A stretch of DNA of 5,914 nucleotides, from positions 1 through 5,914 of the forward strand of contig CADBQV010000079.1 of NCBI GenBank assembly GCA_902796895.1. The letters are read 5' to 3'. How positions within the stretch are numbered: position 1 is the first letter of the stretch; each line of letters opens with the position of its first letter. The notes under the pieces are model-generated. The model had not been told where the DNA came from. It worked only from the letters and a program-made list of their open reading frames with translations, and searched no databases. This document shows positions 4,486 to 5,914 of this stretch, piece by piece. Origin of the DNA: an uncultured Erysipelotrichaceae bacterium (lineage in GTDB: Bacteria > Bacillota_I > Bacilli_A > Acholeplasmatales > Anaeroplasmataceae). Made by a program: the position numbers and the translations under genes.

Positions 4486-5914
4486 ATGAAAAAAAGATAT
4501 TTATTATTAGGCCTTACAAGCCTATTTGCCCTAGCATCATGTGGCAATCAAGAAAATCAAAATAATACAAATACAACTGTTATTCCAACTGAAAGTGGTG
4601 AAAATCCTACTACACAAACTAACACACCAGTAGAATCAACAGACGCACCAGTAGAATCAACAGATGCACCAGTAGAATCAACAGACGCACCAATCGCTTC
4701 AACAGATACTACAACTACAACAGGTGAATACATTACACCTTCTAAAAATCCAAACCTAGAAGATCATACAGTATATTTACTTGGTGATTCAACAATGTGT
4801 ATTCACAATGACCCAACATATTATTACAATAGATATGGCTTTGGTACACAAATGTTTAATTACTTTAGTACTAATCTAACATTTAATAATTTAGCATTAT
4901 CAGGAAGAAGCTCATTAAGCTTTTTGACTGATAAATCAGGAAATTATAATACATTTAAAGATAATATCAAAGAAGGCGATTATGCAATAATTGGCTTCGG
5001 TCATAATGATGAAAAGGATGAAGCAGATAGATTTAGAAATGCTAAATATTCATCTATTGAAGCTGCCCTAGCAGATAAAGACTCATTCCAATATAATTTA
5101 TTAGAAAATTATGTTAAAGTAGCTAAAGATAAGGGAGCTAACCCAATTTTAACTACACCAATGGTTCGTCTTGATAAGACAAATCAATATACTGGCGCTA
5201 TAGTTCATGACACAACTACAGGTGATTATAGACAAGCTGTAATTGATGTTGCAAATTATGCATCTATTCCTTATGTAGATTTAACAGAAATAACAAAAAC
5301 TGTATATCAAGAAAAAGGATATGATGAAGCAATGTATTATCATGCATTTACTGCAGGAACATCTACAGATGAAGGTGTTACAGTAACTCCTAATATGAAT
5401 TCACTTGATGGAACACATCCCAATATTTATGGTGCTAAAATGATAGCTTATGAATTCTCACAAGCAATTTTAAACACTGATTCATCAATGAAAAATTATG
5501 TAATTGAAAATCAACAAATTCCTACGAAGGAAAATGATTTAGTAGTAAATCCATCTTATAAATGGGTTAAATATACTTGTGCAGATTGGAAAAACTATTC
5601 ACCAACAGCTGCATTTAAAATGACAACTGCAGGAATGTATGGTTCTGTAATGGGATCTAATGGCGGTACAACTAAAGGTTGGGTAGCTAAAGAAACATCT
5701 ACTGGAGTATTTGAAGTTGGTACAGCAGAAGCGGCAGGTAAAATTTCTTCAACAGAATTTGGTTTCGCTTTAGCATTTAAGCAAATTGAAATATCTAAAA
5801 ATTATACATTAGAAGCAGATATTGAAGTTAAAGCTTTACAAGATGGTAAAACAGCATGCGCAAAACAATCTGGCTTCGGTTTAATGTTAAGAGATGATGC
5901 ATACTTACCAGCAA
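4486..5914 (+). CDS. Secreted SGNH/CE12-type acetylesterase lipoprotein, rhamnogalacturonan acetylesterase-like (3' end outside window)
   Basis: The frame is open to the window end, with 476 residues visible. The N-terminus MKKRYLLLGL is a lipoprotein signal peptide with lipobox LASC, and Cys19 is the lipidated residue. A Ser/Thr/Pro-rich linker spans about 20-90 and contains three PVESTDA repeats. The SGNH hydrolase domain (about 94-335) has every catalytic block: GDST with nucleophile Ser102; YGFG (117-120), then LSGRSSLSF (138-146) with oxyanion Gly140; GFGHND (170-175) with Asn174; and DGTH (308-311) with Asp308 and His311. GRSS together with GHND is typical of CE12 rhamnogalacturonan acetylesterases, which remove acetyl groups from pectin. 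A second module begins at about 355 (KWVKYTCADWKNYSP) and continues past the end with FGLMLRDD (464-471). It looks beta-rich and may be carbohydrate-binding, which is inference. Location is the outer face of the cell membrane. It appears monocistronic from its own promoter, and the downstream partner genes are unseen. Confidence 0.88.
   Translation, partial: MKKRYLLLGLTSLFALASCGNQENQNNTNTTVIPTESGENPTTQTNTPVESTDAPVESTDAPVESTDAPIASTDTTTTTGEYITPSKNPNLEDHTVYLLGDSTMCIHNDPTYYYNRYGFGTQMFNYFSTNLTFNNLALSGRSSLSFLTDKSGNYNTFKDNIKEGDYAIIGFGHNDEKDEADRFRNAKYSSIEAALADKDSFQYNLLENYVKVAKDKGANPILTTPMVRLDKTNQYTGAIVHDTTTGDYRQAVIDVANYASIPYVDLTEITKTVYQEKGYDEAMYYHAFTAGTSTDEGVTVTPNMNSLDGTHPNIYGAKMIAYEFSQAILNTDSSMKNYVIENQQIPTKENDLVVNPSYKWVKYTCADWKNYSPTAAFKMTTAGMYGSVMGSNGGTTKGWVAKETSTGVFEVGTAEAAGKISSTEFGFALAFKQIEISKNYTLEADIEVKALQDGKTACAKQSGFGLMLRDDAYLPA
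4627..4689 (+). repeat. 21-bp tandem repeat, three copies, in the lipoprotein linker
   Basis: Three head-to-tail 21-base units (4627-4647, 4648-4668, 4669-4689) encode PVESTDA and differ only at a GAC/GAT codon in the middle copy. A partial fourth begins with CCA at 4690 (PIASTD, diverged). The unit is a multiple of three, so gain or loss of copies changes linker length without a frameshift. Confidence 0.9.

Noticed and set aside
1..5914. Alternative genetic code with TGA read as tryptophan
   Set aside because: Tryptophan positions in conserved motifs use TGG, no gene is interrupted by in-frame TGA, and complete genes end in TAA or TAG.

Overview
The window comes from an AT-rich, low-GC Gram-positive-type bacterium, most likely an uncultured gut Bacilli/Erysipelotrichia-like lineage. 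The support is strong A/T codon bias, AGGA/GGAG-type Shine-Dalgarno sites, intrinsic terminators with long T runs, a lipobox lipoprotein and a pectin-type esterase. Tryptophan is encoded by TGG and no gene is interrupted by in-frame TGA, so a Mycoplasma-type code is not indicated. The lineage is inference; no RNA marker gene is present.

Layout. (1) Bases 1-2067: the 3' end of a large protein of unknown function, open from the first base, built of about eight degenerate repeats (A motif YYxKxEVxxL, B motif SYII) that become less alike toward the C-terminus. It ends in a strong, probably bidirectional terminator. (2) Bases 2108-2292: a gene-free stretch that is not empty. It holds two cre-like half-palindromes 21 bp apart, an extended -10 promoter, and two adjacent hairpins beginning exactly where transcription should start, so it is a candidate small RNA. 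(3) Bases 2293-3270, minus strand: a family-2 glycosyltransferase of strikingly low G+C. (4) Bases 3271-3366: a compact divergent regulatory region with overlapping -35 boxes and three copies of an 8-bp half-site. (5) Bases 3367-4372: an azlC-azlD pair with overlapping reading frames, encoding a two-subunit branched-chain amino-acid exporter, followed by a terminator. (6) Bases 4486-5914: the start of a secreted lipoprotein with an SGNH (CE12, rhamnogalacturonan acetylesterase-like) catalytic domain and a C-terminal module that runs off the window.

The genes do not form one pathway. The repeat protein, the glycosyltransferase and the esterase lipoprotein all suggest surface or glycan work, while azlCD is a separate transport operon. 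The least explained parts are the repeat protein and the structured, promoter-preceded interval at 2130-2297.
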